From Paenibacillus sp. SYP-B4298 (GTDB lineage: Bacteria > Bacillota > Bacilli > Paenibacillales > Paenibacillaceae): a DNA stretch of 64,000 bases. Position numbers and translations under genes: made by a program. Under the pieces are notes generated by a model. It had not been told where the DNA came from, did not search any database, and saw only the letters and a program-made list of their open reading frames with translations. Positions within the stretch are counted from its first letter, which is position 1; the number at the start of each line of letters is the position of its first letter. Below are positions 36,682 through 45,394 of the stretch, piece by piece. The DNA lies in contig NZ_CP115484.1 in NCBI RefSeq assembly GCF_027627475.1, positions 3,828,001 to 3,892,000 on the forward strand, given 5' to 3'.

Positions 36682-37578
36682 TCAACGGCTTATCGCCATC
36701 AGAACCTCTAAGATGTCGTCCATCTCCAGCGGCTGCTGACCGTTAATGCTCCAGCCCTCCGCGATCAACCACTGCTCGGCCGCTCTGGCCTCGCTCGATA
36801 TGACTCGCAGGAAGCCGCCGCCTACTGCCTCCAGCCTCTCCATCCCAGGCAGTTGCCTAAGTCTGAGCTCACTTGCATCCTGCTCCTTGAGGAAGAAGGC
36901 ATGCCAATTGCCCAACAGCTCATCCTTCTCATAGACGCCCAGCAAGCGCCCGTTCGCCATAAATATAATGTAATCTGCCAGCCGCTTGACCTCATCCATA
37001 ATGTGGGTCGCCATCACAATCGTCCGATTGTCCTCCTCCATATACTGCTGCAGCACATGGAGCATTTTCTTCCAGGAGATCGGGTCAAGACCCGAGGAGG
37101 GCTCATCCAGCAGCAGCAGCTCTGGACTGTGCGCCAGTGTAATCGCCAGATCCAGCTTGCGGCGCAAGCCCTTGGATAGCTTGCCAAGCTTCATATTGTC
37201 ATTGACCTCGAACAGACGCAGCAGCTCGTTGTAACGATTTACATTCCAGCTCGGATACCAGTAGCGGACAAAGTCAGCCTTATCCTTGCCGCGCATCCAG
37301 TTCTCCTGGCTGCTGGCCTCCTCCGGCAGATAACCGATTTTCTTCTTCGCTGCAAGCTCGCCTCTCTCATCGTCCACACGCTCACCGAGCAGCGTAATCG
37401 TACCGCTATCTGGCATGATCTGACGCAGCAGCAACTGGAAGGTCGAGCTTTTGCCCGAACCATTGGACCCCACTATTGCTGAGATATACCCCTTGGGAAT
37501 CTCCAACTGGAGCGGTCCCAGCCGGAAGTGCTCCCGCTCCAGTACAACTTGCTCCAACTGAATAATCGTATCCGTCAT
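36682..37578 (-). CDS. ABC transporter ATPase, YtrB/BcrA type
   Basis: 298 aa. Walker A GSNGSGKSS, signature LSKGLRRKLDLAI, Walker B LLLLDEPSSGLDP. It starts inside the stop of the GntR gene (ATGA overlap), the layout of Ytr-type operons, in which GntR repression is lifted by cell-wall-active compounds. Its likely membrane partner is the protein at 38013-38732. An 80-nt gap follows before the NatA-like gene. Confidence 0.88.
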   Translation of the reverse strand: MTDTIIQLEQVVLEREHFRLGPLQLEIPKGYISAIVGSNGSGKSSTFQLLLRQIMPDSGTITLLGERVDDERGELAAKKKIGYLPEEASSQENWMRGKDKADFVRYWYPSWNVNRYNELLRLFEVNDNMKLGKLSKGLRRKLDLAITLAHSPELLLLDEPSSGLDPISWKKMLHVLQQYMEEDNRTIVMATHIMDEVKRLADYIIFMANGRLLGVYEKDELLGNWHAFFLKEQDASELRLRQLPGMERLEAVGGGFLRVISSEARAAEQWLIAEGWSINGQQPLEMDDILEVLMAISR

Positions 37579-37991
37579 CTATCCGCTTCCCTCCCCTCTG
37601 TCGGCTTGCTCTGCCGCGCTGCAATGACCTCTCGCAATATCGTTTCCATCTCCTCCGATGTGCATTGGACACGCAGCGCAGCATCTACCGCCGCTTCGAA
37701 TGCCGTCACGACAGATTGCAGCCTATGCCTGCTTCGCTCCTGCTCATCTACTCGGGCAACATAAGTGCCAGTGCCTTGCCGGGTGCGCAGCAGCCCCTGT
37801 ACCTCCAGATCCTGATAGACGCGGCGGATCGTAATGATGCTGCACTTGAGCTGCTGTGCCAGCTCCCGGATCGATGGCAGCAAGGTGCCTTCCTCCAGTT
37901 GCCCGCTGACAATTAATGCGCGGAGCTGCACCGTAATCTGGTGGTAGAGCGGTTCCGCGCTCATCTCATTAATCTGAATAGGAATCCACAC
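37575..37991 (-). CDS. GntR-family repressor, YtrA type
   Basis: 138 aa, short for GntR as in the YtrA subfamily. The winged helix runs from EPLYHQITVQLRALIVSG through LLPSIRELAQQLKCSIITIRR to GTGTYV, then a short dimerisation tail. GTG start with AGGTG upstream. It is the second gene of the operon and probably binds the 32-bp palindrome at 38753-38784 over the operon promoter. Confidence 0.88.
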   Translation of the reverse strand: MWIPIQINEMSAEPLYHQITVQLRALIVSGQLEEGTLLPSIRELAQQLKCSIITIRRVYQDLEVQGLLRTRQGTGTYVARVDEQERSRHRLQSVVTAFEAAVDAALRVQCTSEEMETILREVIAARQSKPTEGREADR

Positions 37992-38012
37992 AGCATCACC
38001 TCGTCTCCTTCC

Positions 38013-38732
38013 TCATCGAACGGGCCGCTTCTTGAGCTTCGCCGTCATTAAGGCAGCCCCGCTTACGATAGCAGCAGCGGCCACCACTACTGAAGCCAGC
38101 AGCATGATCCACCACCCGCTTCCGTTCATCTGCCCCATTATAAAGGTGTTTACATCTATCCCCATCCTCTGCAGCATCACTGCTATGCCCACAAAGATTA
38201 ACGTATATACAAAAGAGATGATGACAAAGGTTTTGCCAGAATAACAGATCTCCCAGTATACAAGCGTAACACCCATAGCGAGCGCATAAGCATACCATAC
38301 GATGACCTGTCCCATGTAAACTACAGGATGGGGTACCGTATTCCATAGCTGATCCAGCGCCACATAGTGCAAGCCGAAGTAGTAGAGGATGCCTATACCC
38401 GTCATCAACTTCAGATGAAGCAGTCTCGCCCATACAATCTCCCCGATTGCAATCGGCATCGTTCGCCACATGGCCACCTTACGGCTGTAGAGGTCATCCT
38501 GCCAGTAGCGGAATATCGTGCGATTCAACGCGAAGCCCATACAAGGAAGCAGCGACAGATAAAGAAAATTGACCATCCAGCTCAATCGTTGATAATAGAC
38601 CGTTGACTCATCTACGAACGGTGTAAGGATAATCGCCAGATAGGTGTAGAATAGAATGTTGAATATAAAGGACGGCCAATCGCGCTTCAACTCAAAGCGC
38701 AACAGATGTAATGCCCCGCGCCAATGTTTCAT
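38013..38732 (-). CDS. Membrane protein of GntR/ABC operon, probable permease
   Basis: 239 aa with about six membrane helices. There is no ABC-2 signature that I recognise, but size and position fit a permease for the YtrB-type ATPase. ATG 38732 follows AGGAGGGTCT. It is the first gene after the operator palindrome and is followed after 21 nt by the GntR gene, so the repressor is encoded second. Function is inferred from context. Confidence 0.7.
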   Translation of the reverse strand: MKHWRGALHLLRFELKRDWPSFIFNILFYTYLAIILTPFVDESTVYYQRLSWMVNFLYLSLLPCMGFALNRTIFRYWQDDLYSRKVAMWRTMPIAIGEIVWARLLHLKLMTGIGILYYFGLHYVALDQLWNTVPHPVVYMGQVIVWYAYALAMGVTLVYWEICYSGKTFVIISFVYTLIFVGIAVMLQRMGIDVNTFIMGQMNGSGWWIMLLASVVVAAAAIVSGAALMTAKLKKRPVR

Positions 38733-38752
38733 AGACCCTCCTGGATTCAGTG

Positions 38753-38784
38753 TTATACTGTATATATCAATATACACAGTATAA
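38753..38784. promoter_or_regulatory. 32-bp operator palindrome for the GntR repressor
   Basis: Near-perfect dyad: the left half begins TTATACTGT and the right half ends ACAGTATAA, with 15 of 17 positions symmetric. It covers the -10 and start region of the operon promoter. Confidence 0.8.
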
Positions 38785-38807
38785 TGACTATATCTCCTCC
38801 GTGTCAA
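38778..38807 (-). promoter_or_regulatory. Sigma-A promoter of the GntR/ABC operon
   Basis: Minus-strand TTGACA-N18-TATACT. The -10 lies inside the palindrome at 38753-38784, so repressor binding would block it. Confidence 0.75.
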
Positions 38808-38859
38808 CTATTTGTTGTATGATGGCCTGCTGCACAAGCCACACTGTCAGAACGCAAAA

Positions 38860-38881
38860 AAATCTCCCGACAGGGAGATTT
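38860..38881 (-). terminator. Terminator of cheX-cheY
   Basis: AAATCTCCC-TGTC-GGGAGATTT followed by TTTT on the minus strand, 42 nt after the cheY stop. Confidence 0.9.
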
Positions 38882-38922
38882 CATTGAACAAGCTATTCTC
38901 ATCTATATGTAGGCAATAGCAA

Positions 38923-39282
38923 TCAACCTAGCGCCTTATGTACGGCCTCGAGCACCCTGTCCTTTTGGAATGGCTTCACGATAAAATCGGCTGCCCCTGC
39001 CTGAATAGCACTCACAACCATCTGCTGTTGCCCCATTGCCGAACACATAATAATTTTGGCCTTGGAATGGACTTGGCGGATTTCTTTTACTGCTTCTACA
39101 CCGTCTAGCTCCGGCATCGTAATATCCATCGTCACAATATCAGGCATATTTTCCTTATACTTTTGAATAGCCTCCAGACCATTCACTGCCTCGGCAACGA
39201 CCTCATGCCCGGATTCCGTCAATATTTGCTTAATCATCATCCGCATAAAAGCAGCGTCATCCACGACCATTACTCTTGCCAT
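38923..39282 (-). CDS. cheY: CheY-type chemotaxis response regulator
   Basis: 119 aa, a single receiver domain. The acidic pair is in MVVDDAAFMRMM, the phospho-accepting Asp53 in TMDITMPELDG, the Thr/Ser switch region in IIMCSAMG and the Lys in DFIVKPF. It lies 21 nt after cheX on the same transcript. It may act on the flagellar motor or in another CheX-linked pathway; the main che operon is not in view. The operon sits behind a c-di-GMP riboswitch. Confidence 0.9.
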   Translation of the reverse strand: MARVMVVDDAAFMRMMIKQILTESGHEVVAEAVNGLEAIQKYKENMPDIVTMDITMPELDGVEAVKEIRQVHSKAKIIMCSAMGQQQMVVSAIQAGAADFIVKPFQKDRVLEAVHKALG

Positions 39283-39303
39283 CCTGAGTTGACCTCTCCT
39301 ATT

Positions 39304-39771
39304 CTAAGCTGATTTGATTACAAGTTTTGAATAAATATCAATCACACCATACTCGCTCTCCAGCGGCGTCACAACAAAGTGATCCAGGGACGCCTTCTCC
39401 TGCTGCTGGTCAACGCTCGGATGCGAAATATTCACATCCAACCCTTGATTAGAGAACTCGGTTGCGATTCCACTCACAAACCAATTGCCGAATTCCATAA
39501 TAGCGCTCCAGCCCATCTCGTCCAACTGCTGAATCTCCATTCCACCAAACATACGCCCGACGATCTGCTTGGCCGTCTCTTCATTCATGGCGCAGATGAT
39601 GCGACCATCCAGTTGCCCCAGCATCTCAATCTTCACCGAGACATCAGGATCTGTGCTAAGCTGAACCTGCTCTCGCAGCTCCAAGGTCGAGACGGACATC
39701 CCCAGATAGCCTGATAACACATTGGAACCTACCCTTGATACTGCCTGATAATACTCCATACTTAAAGCCAT
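39304..39771 (-). CDS. cheX: CheX-type CheY-P phosphatase
   Basis: 155 aa. The single phosphatase motif ExxN is in IMEFGNWFVSG (Glu93 and Asn96), with a mirrored fold as in CheC/CheX. One motif and the length point to CheX, not CheC. It dephosphorylates CheY-P. It is co-transcribed with cheY, which ties signal and phosphatase dosage together. The leader is a class I c-di-GMP riboswitch with a terminator (39866-40003). Confidence 0.87.
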   Translation of the reverse strand: MALSMEYYQAVSRVGSNVLSGYLGMSVSTLELREQVQLSTDPDVSVKIEMLGQLDGRIICAMNEETAKQIVGRMFGGMEIQQLDEMGWSAIMEFGNWFVSGIATEFSNQGLDVNISHPSVDQQQEKASLDHFVVTPLESEYGVIDIYSKLVIKSA

Positions 39772-39865
39772 GCGTTCTACACATCCCCTAATAAGACTAA
39801 TTTACCAATCATGCACGAACAGAAATGAACGCCTTCTTGCACAACATAAACCGAAATGGAAAAAT

Positions 39866-39893
39866 ACAAAAAGGCCCTACTTTACGCAAGGGC
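39866..39893 (-). terminator. Riboswitch-controlled terminator in the cheX leader
   Basis: Minus-strand GCCCT-N10-AGGGC followed by CTTTTTGTATTTTT. The 5' arm (GTTTGCCCT) is complementary to AGGGCAAAC at the 5' end of the aptamer. Confidence 0.8.
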
Positions 39894-39920
39894 AAACAGT
39901 ACGCATAGGAGATATGCATC

Positions 39921-40003
39921 ACTTGTGCAACCCGGCTGCCGTAGTAACATCATACTTTAGGCCCGTGGCTTTGCGCACTTAATTTTCACTAAGTTTGCCC
40001 TAT
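39921..40003 (-). ncRNA. Class I cyclic-di-GMP riboswitch (GEMM-I)
   Basis: The minus strand shows the class I core in order: AGGGCAAAC, a stem closed by a GAAA tetraloop (CTTAGT-GAAA-ATTAAG), GCGCAAAGCCACGGGCCTAAA, a small hairpin (AGTA/TACT) and CGGCAGCCGGGTTGC. The closing GTGC and GCAC pair. All the invariant parts I know for this class are present. It lies between a sigma-A promoter and an intrinsic terminator, upstream of cheX-cheY. Confidence 0.92.
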
Positions 40004-40027
40004 TAATAGTTCTTAAACACTATTTAT

Positions 40028-40057
40028 TTTATACTATATATTGGTTCAATATGTCAA
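40028..40057 (-). promoter_or_regulatory. Sigma-A promoter of the riboswitch-cheX-cheY unit
   Basis: Minus-strand TTGACA-N18-TATAAA, about 25 nt upstream of the aptamer. Confidence 0.75.
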
Positions 40058-40151
40058 TAGATTTAATTAAATGTCGTAAGATGTCGTTTAATGCACTTTT
40101 TGATCCAAAATGTAACTTACCCTTCAGCGCTCAATTTCATCGCGTGGATAT

Positions 40152-40178
40152 AAAAAAGCCGCCTAAGTAGACGGCTTT
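40152..40178 (-). terminator. Terminator of the cta operon
   Basis: AAAGCCG and CGGCTTT enclose a 9-nt loop, followed by TTTTTTATA on the minus strand, 36 nt after the ctaG stop. Confidence 0.85.
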
Positions 40179-40213
40179 GATGCAAACTATGCTTCTCTTT
40201 CCCCTGACTGGAC

Positions 40214-41116
40214 CTAGCTGCCCGCCGGTTCAGGAGTCGGCACATCATCATTGGAATCGGAATGCTCGCGACGGTACCAATGATAGAACACGTAAGCCAG
40301 AATAATACCGTACATAAATTCCTGCACAAATTTCATCACAATGCCCCCGAGCTGCTGATCCTCCAGCGCAGGCATAAAATTAAAAAACTCTGGTCCTTGG
40401 AATTGCGCCAGCAGCAGACTGGTGTCGCCCGACACACAGTAGCCCATCGCATTGGCCCATATTTCAGGATCATTGTACATGGCAAATAAAGGCGAACCGG
40501 AGAAGATAATCAAGGCGCAGGCTGGTGTCAGCAGAACACCATTCGCAAACACATAGCCCATCTTCTTCACATCCGTAAGACGTGCCCATTCCTTTACCGG
40601 ACATACAATTTGCCACCACATCATAAAGGCAGCGATCAACATGCCCAAGTAATAGATTCGATGTATGGTGAAATGAACCATTACATAATCATGCACAACC
40701 GGTACATGATAGATCGAGAACAACATGTTGAACAGCACCAGCGTCAGCAAGGGGTGCATCATCCATCTAAAAGGCCTCCAGAAGCTTGCAGAGAACACGT
40801 GCCTCCAGACAAATGCCGGAATACCCAGCAAAATGAGCGGAGGTACAATCAGATACGTAATCGACATATTCGTCATATGGAAGGTAAAGGTCAAATGACC
40901 CAGCAGCTCCAATGGCCCGCCCTGGCACAGATAATACAAGGTGATCCCCAACACGAACCACATTTTCGACTTTGCGGATACCTTCGCCTCGAGCGGATAA
41001 TGTCTCTCCCTCCACGGGCCGATGATATAAAAGTACAGGATCGTTAGCGCAGCGCATACGAAGAGCACCACTGGACTCCACAAGTCTTCAAAGGAAAAGT
41101 ACTGCAACCCCAGCAC
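40214..41116 (-). CDS. ctaG: Cytochrome oxidase assembly factor CtaG (caa3 type)
   Basis: 300 aa with about seven helices. This is the Bacillus-type caa3 CtaG, needed for active caa3 oxidase, and it is unrelated to the copper chaperone of the same name in proteobacteria. Family marks are ELLGHLTFTFHMTNMSITYL and IYHVPVVHDYVM, with conserved His in helices that may hold copper. GTG start with GGAGG upstream. It is last in ctaCDEFG. Confidence 0.9.
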   Translation of the reverse strand: MLGLQYFSFEDLWSPVVLFVCAALTILYFYIIGPWRERHYPLEAKVSAKSKMWFVLGITLYYLCQGGPLELLGHLTFTFHMTNMSITYLIVPPLILLGIPAFVWRHVFSASFWRPFRWMMHPLLTLVLFNMLFSIYHVPVVHDYVMVHFTIHRIYYLGMLIAAFMMWWQIVCPVKEWARLTDVKKMGYVFANGVLLTPACALIIFSGSPLFAMYNDPEIWANAMGYCVSGDTSLLLAQFQGPEFFNFMPALEDQQLGGIVMKFVQEFMYGIILAYVFYHWYRREHSDSNDDVPTPEPAGS

Positions 41117-41201
41117 TTCGGATTACCTCCTCCATGTTAAAAATGAAGAAAGAGCGGTCACTACATCGCGACCGCCCATCTCCGCCTAATCAGGCTCGAT
41201 A

Positions 41202-41519
41202 TTACCACCAAACCCAATATTCAGCCATAACTACCATCGTAAATACAACAAACACACCTGTTAAAATTCCCACTGTAGCATACATATGGCCACGGTCCTT
41301 CATGTGCATCCAGAATGCCATCTGGATATAGACCTGAATGCCAGCCATAACTAGCAGCAAAATGTACGTGAACATAGTATTGATCTCGCCTGCTGCTACC
41401 ATTGTGAATGCAAGGAGAGTCAACACCAGGGAGAATATATAAGCAATAATATGTTTCTGAGGGCCTTCGACTTTATGCCGTCCGCCCTGATGCTCGGAAG
41501 TAGAGTGGTTTCCCGCCAT
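41202..41519 (-). CDS. ctaF: Cytochrome c oxidase subunit IV (CtaF)
   Basis: 105 aa. Three helices after a His-rich soluble start (GNHSTSEHQGG). MAFWMHMKDRGHMYATVGI is typical of the bacterial subunit IV of caa3 oxidases. It starts 3 nt after the stop of subunit III. Confidence 0.9.
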   Translation of the reverse strand: MAGNHSTSEHQGGRHKVEGPQKHIIAYIFSLVLTLLAFTMVAAGEINTMFTYILLLVMAGIQVYIQMAFWMHMKDRGHMYATVGILTGVFVVFTMVVMAEYWVWW

Positions 41520-41522
41520 GAG

Positions 41523-42143
41523 TTACGCCACCTTTCCCATCAGGTAAACTACGGTGAAGATGAATACCCATACGACGTCGATAAAGTGCCAGTACATGCC
41601 GGCAACATATAGCTTCGGAGCCGTTACGGTATTCAAACCCTTCTTCAAAACCTGGAAGATCAGAATCGTAATCCAGGTTACACCGAATGCAACGTGAGCG
41701 CCGTGGAAACCAACGAGCGTATAGAACGAGGAACTGAATGCGCTCGTTGTATATCCATGCCCCATATGCACATAATGGAAAAATTCATAAATTTCAAGAC
41801 CGAGGAAGCTTGCGCCCAGCAGTACGGTAACCGCCAGCCAGATCAGCATGGGCTTCACTTGATTTTTGTGCATCGCCTGAATGGAGAATACGCTCGTCAA
41901 GCTCGATGTAAGCAGGATGAAAGTTGCCAATCCGACGAGCCCAAGATCGAACAATTCTTGCGATGTCGGGTTGCCGTCGCCTACCTGATTGCGCAGCGCC
42001 AGAAACGCTGCGAACAGTGTGCCGAACAACACCGTCTCTCCGCCAAGGAATAGCCAGAAGCCAAGAACTTTATTGCGTCCTTCAAGGGTGGCTTTCTCCG
42101 GCTCATGCGGAAGCTGACCGTCTACATGCGTATGTGCACTCAT
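41523..42143 (-). CDS. ctaE: Cytochrome c oxidase subunit III (CtaE)
   Basis: 206 aa with five helices. NKVLGFWLFLGGETVLFGTLFAAF and GFHGAHVAFGVTWI are standard. It overlaps the subunit I stop by 4 nt, so translation is coupled. Confidence 0.95.
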   Translation of the reverse strand: MSAHTHVDGQLPHEPEKATLEGRNKVLGFWLFLGGETVLFGTLFAAFLALRNQVGDGNPTSQELFDLGLVGLATFILLTSSLTSVFSIQAMHKNQVKPMLIWLAVTVLLGASFLGLEIYEFFHYVHMGHGYTTSAFSSSFYTLVGFHGAHVAFGVTWITILIFQVLKKGLNTVTAPKLYVAGMYWHFIDVVWVFIFTVVYLMGKVA

Positions 42144-43984
42144 GCTTTTACCCCCTTGTCTTGCAGTTCTTCCGGCTCAATATGGAACCCGTGATCATCA
42201 AACACCGATCTGAGGAACATACATCCGAATGTAATGAGCAAGCCAATGCCTGCAAATACAAAATTGTACATTAAGCCAAGTCCGGTAACGAACAGACCCA
42301 GCGACATCACAAATGGCAGAATCGATGGCGATGGCATATGAATCGGACCAATCGGTTCAGCAGGCGTCATGCCCTTGTTACCGTCCATTTTTTCTTTCCA
42401 CAGTGCGTCATAGCCGCGTACAAGCGGGGTTTGCACGAAGTTGTACTCTGGAGCCGGCGAAGGAATCGACCACTCCAATGTACGTCCGTCTTCCCATGGA
42501 TCATTAGCCGCATTCTTAGGCTTAGCCCAAGTAACAACAACGTTGACCAGGAACACGATCGTTCCAATCCCCATCAGGATTGCGCCAACTGTACTGATCA
42601 GGTTCATCAGGTTCAAATCCAATCCGTCCTGATACGTATAGATACGACGCGGCATCCCCAGCAAGCCCAGGAAATGCTGTACGAAGAAGGTCAGATGGAA
42701 GCCGATAAAGAAGGTCCAGAACGTCAGTTTGCCGAGTCCTTCATTCAGCATGCGTCCAAACATCTTAGGCCACCAGTAGTGCAGACCCGCGAAAATACCC
42801 AATACCAGACCACCTACGATGACGTAGTGGAAGTGAGCAACGACGAAGTACGAGTCATGGTACTGGAAGTCAGCAGGCGCAGCAGCAAGCATAACGCCTG
42901 TTACGCCGCCCATTACGAACGTCGGAACAAAACCGACGGCGAACAGGTTGGCTGCCGTGAAGCGGATCGAGCCACCCCACATGGTGAAGAGCCAGTTGAA
43001 AATCTTGATGCCTGTAGGCACGGCGATCAGCATCGTCGCAATCGAGAACAACGAGTTGGCGATTGGACCAAGGCCAGTGGTGAACATGTGGTGAGCCCAC
43101 ACCATGAAGCCCAGGAAGCCGATCAGCATCGTTGCAAATACCATCGAGCTGTAACCAAACAGCCGCTTGCGAGCGAACGTGCTGATGACTTCCGAGATAA
43201 TGCCGAACGCAGGCAAGATCAGAATGTAAACCTCAGGATGTCCGAAGATCCAGAAAATATGCTCCCACAGAACGACATTACCGCCATTCGCCACTTCAAA
43301 GAAGTTGGCGCTGAACAGACGGTCGAACATCAGTGCCGCCAAACCGACAGTCAGAGCCGGGAAAGCGAACAGGATGAGCGCAGATGTAATAAATGCAGTC
43401 CATGTAAACATCGGCATCCGCATGAAGCTCATTCCTGGCGCGCGCATGTTGATGATGGTAACCAGGAAGTTGATTCCACCGATCAGCGAGCCGATACCGG
43501 AAATCTGCAAGCCGAGTACATAGTAGTCTACCCCATGATTCTGGCTATACGTCGTCGACGCCAGCGGCACATAGGATGTCCAGCCGGCATCAGGCGCTCC
43601 ACCTGTGAACCAGCTCACATTCAGCAGCACGCCGCCGAAGAAGAAGGTCCAAAAGCCCAGTGCATTCACAAAAGGGAATGCAACGTCGCGCGCACCGATC
43701 TGCAAAGGTACGATCGCATTCATCAGAGCAAATAACAACGGCATTGCTGCCAGGAAGATCATCGTGGTGCCATGCATCGTAAGCAATTCATTATAAGTAT
43801 CCGGGCTTACAAAGTCATTGAGCGGCTTCCACAACTGAAGCCGGATCAGGATCGCCTCAAGACCGCCGAGCAGGAAAAAGAAGCCCCCTGCAATCAGGTA
43901 TAAAATCCCGATTTTTTTGTGGTCAACCGTTGTCAGCCAATCCATCAGGCCGCTATAACGCTTAACCGTATGTCCATGAGCCAA
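42140..43984 (-). CDS. ctaD: Cytochrome c oxidase subunit I (CtaD)
   Basis: 614 aa with twelve core helices. The heme-copper site is visible in FWIFGHPEVYILILPAFG (CuB His and the His-Tyr cross-link region), YHDSYFVVAHFHYVIVGG (the two heme ligand His) and LLTMHGTTMIFL (low-spin heme). It reduces oxygen to water and pumps protons. It starts 30 nt after ctaC ends. Confidence 0.97.
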   Translation of the reverse strand: MAHGHTVKRYSGLMDWLTTVDHKKIGILYLIAGGFFFLLGGLEAILIRLQLWKPLNDFVSPDTYNELLTMHGTTMIFLAAMPLLFALMNAIVPLQIGARDVAFPFVNALGFWTFFFGGVLLNVSWFTGGAPDAGWTSYVPLASTTYSQNHGVDYYVLGLQISGIGSLIGGINFLVTIINMRAPGMSFMRMPMFTWTAFITSALILFAFPALTVGLAALMFDRLFSANFFEVANGGNVVLWEHIFWIFGHPEVYILILPAFGIISEVISTFARKRLFGYSSMVFATMLIGFLGFMVWAHHMFTTGLGPIANSLFSIATMLIAVPTGIKIFNWLFTMWGGSIRFTAANLFAVGFVPTFVMGGVTGVMLAAAPADFQYHDSYFVVAHFHYVIVGGLVLGIFAGLHYWWPKMFGRMLNEGLGKLTFWTFFIGFHLTFFVQHFLGLLGMPRRIYTYQDGLDLNLMNLISTVGAILMGIGTIVFLVNVVVTWAKPKNAANDPWEDGRTLEWSIPSPAPEYNFVQTPLVRGYDALWKEKMDGNKGMTPAEPIGPIHMPSPSILPFVMSLGLFVTGLGLMYNFVFAGIGLLITFGCMFLRSVFDDHGFHIEPEELQDKGVKA

Positions 43985-44014
43985 GGTTGGTACCCCCCTT
44001 AAAGTACTGTTATA

Positions 44015-45058
44015 TTAATAGTCCAGCTTTTGCTCGGACAAATATTTGGCGATGGCATCAATTTCCTGTTCCGTCAGGTTGACTTTAGGCATGCTGTTGC
44101 CTGGCTTAACCTCTTGAGGATCAGCAATCCAACGCTTCAGGTTCTCATAGGCGCTGCCTTCGTTTGCGTATTTCGGATCGTCTGTATTGATCAGGAAGCC
44201 CGCTACAGCAACCTTGTCGCCCATACCTGTCAGGTTCGGATACAACTGTCCGCCCTTGTCACCAATGGCATGGCAAGTCAAGCATTCGTTGACGAACTTC
44301 TCGGCAATCGCCGGATCGGCTGGAAGCTCCGCAGGCGCCTTCATCGCTGTTACCCAGCGCTGGAAGGATGCCTCGTCCACTGCCTTTACCTTGAAGTCCA
44401 TATACGCATGGGAAGGTCCGCACAGCTCGGCACACTTGCCATAGTAGACCCCAGGCTTGTTCGCCTCAAAATACATTCTGTTCACATTGCCGCCAGGGTT
44501 GGTGTCAATCTTGCCAGCCAGAGCCGGAATCCAGAAGGAGTGCAACACGTCCGCTGTCTTCGCCTCGATCGAGATGACCGCATTCGCAGGCACAACCATC
44601 TCCTGAGCCGTCTTGACGCCGTAACCAGGGTATTCAAACTCCCACCAGTATTGGTGAGCTGTTACTTTAACCTGGATGGCGTTCTCGTCATTGCTGTAGT
44701 CCTTAGCCAGTCCAAATACGGTCTTAACTGTAGGCACACCCAAAATAACAAGCAAAATAAGCGGAATAACTGTCCAAATGATCTCCAGCTTGTGGTTGCC
44801 CTCCACCTGTACCGGTATGCGGTTATCGCCTGGCTTCCTGCGGAACCGGATCAGTACATAAATGGCAATGACAAACACGACTACGACCACCAGAACCATG
44901 ATCGAGATCGACAATTTCATAAGTCCGAACTGCTGCTCTGCCACAGGTCCCTGTGGATTCAGCGTGGACAAGTCCTCCCGTCCGCATGCCGCCAGCAGCA
45001 GCGACATCATGGCAAGAAGCGGCATAAGCCGTTTCATTACATGCCACCGATTCATCAT
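44015..45058 (-). CDS. ctaC: Cytochrome c oxidase subunit II with fused cytochrome c (CtaC)
   Basis: 347 aa. Lipobox signal (LLLAACGRE), two helices, then the CuA domain with GKCAELCGPSHAYMDF (both Cys, Glu, His and Met ligands). The C-terminus is a class I cytochrome c with NECLTCHAIGDKGG as the heme c site and NSMPKVN giving the Met ligand. This fusion defines the caa3 type, which takes electrons through its own cytochrome domain. It is first in the operon behind the promoter at 45395-45423. Confidence 0.96.
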   Translation of the reverse strand: MMNRWHVMKRLMPLLAMMSLLLAACGREDLSTLNPQGPVAEQQFGLMKLSISIMVLVVVVVFVIAIYVLIRFRRKPGDNRIPVQVEGNHKLEIIWTVIPLILLVILGVPTVKTVFGLAKDYSNDENAIQVKVTAHQYWWEFEYPGYGVKTAQEMVVPANAVISIEAKTADVLHSFWIPALAGKIDTNPGGNVNRMYFEANKPGVYYGKCAELCGPSHAYMDFKVKAVDEASFQRWVTAMKAPAELPADPAIAEKFVNECLTCHAIGDKGGQLYPNLTGMGDKVAVAGFLINTDDPKYANEGSAYENLKRWIADPQEVKPGNSMPKVNLTEQEIDAIAKYLSEQKLDY

Positions 45059-45394
45059 TGATCTACCCCACTTTTGACTTTTTCTACAGTTGCCTCACAT
45101 CTTGCCTCCGCCGCCAGTCCATAACGCAGACCGTTACTCAAGCAGAAATATAAGCGCTCTGTCGACAATCCTATACACAAGTGCCCATATTTCTTTTGAG
45201 CGTGCTGTCTGAAAATCATAGATACCGCTTGCACCGACAGACAGAGGTATAGCCTTCCAATTTCGAACTTTTCTGCGCCAGCATTCCGAAGGATGTCAAG
45301 GGCAAGGTTATACCGAAAATGGCAGGTCAAGACAGGCAACTGTGCGGTTTTTACTCCATTTCACACACACTTCTGCAACTTGAATTACTTATTA

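Larger units (their letters stand above)
39772..40213. other. Regulatory leader of cheX-cheY (442-nt gene-free stretch)
   Basis: Reading on the minus strand it holds a sigma-A promoter (40028-40057), a c-di-GMP-I aptamer (39921-40003), an intrinsic terminator (39866-39893) and about 95 nt of leader before cheX. On its right it holds the terminator of ctaG (40152-40178). No extra gene was seen. Confidence 0.8.

Noticed and set aside
42338-43735. 465-codon open frame on the plus strand opposite ctaD
   Set aside because: It is antisense to a clear subunit I gene, rich in Arg/His/Gln, with no ribosome site and no family pattern.
45100-45340. Possible riboswitch in the long ctaC leader
   Set aside because: Some short inverted repeats occur, but no known riboswitch core or terminator was found.
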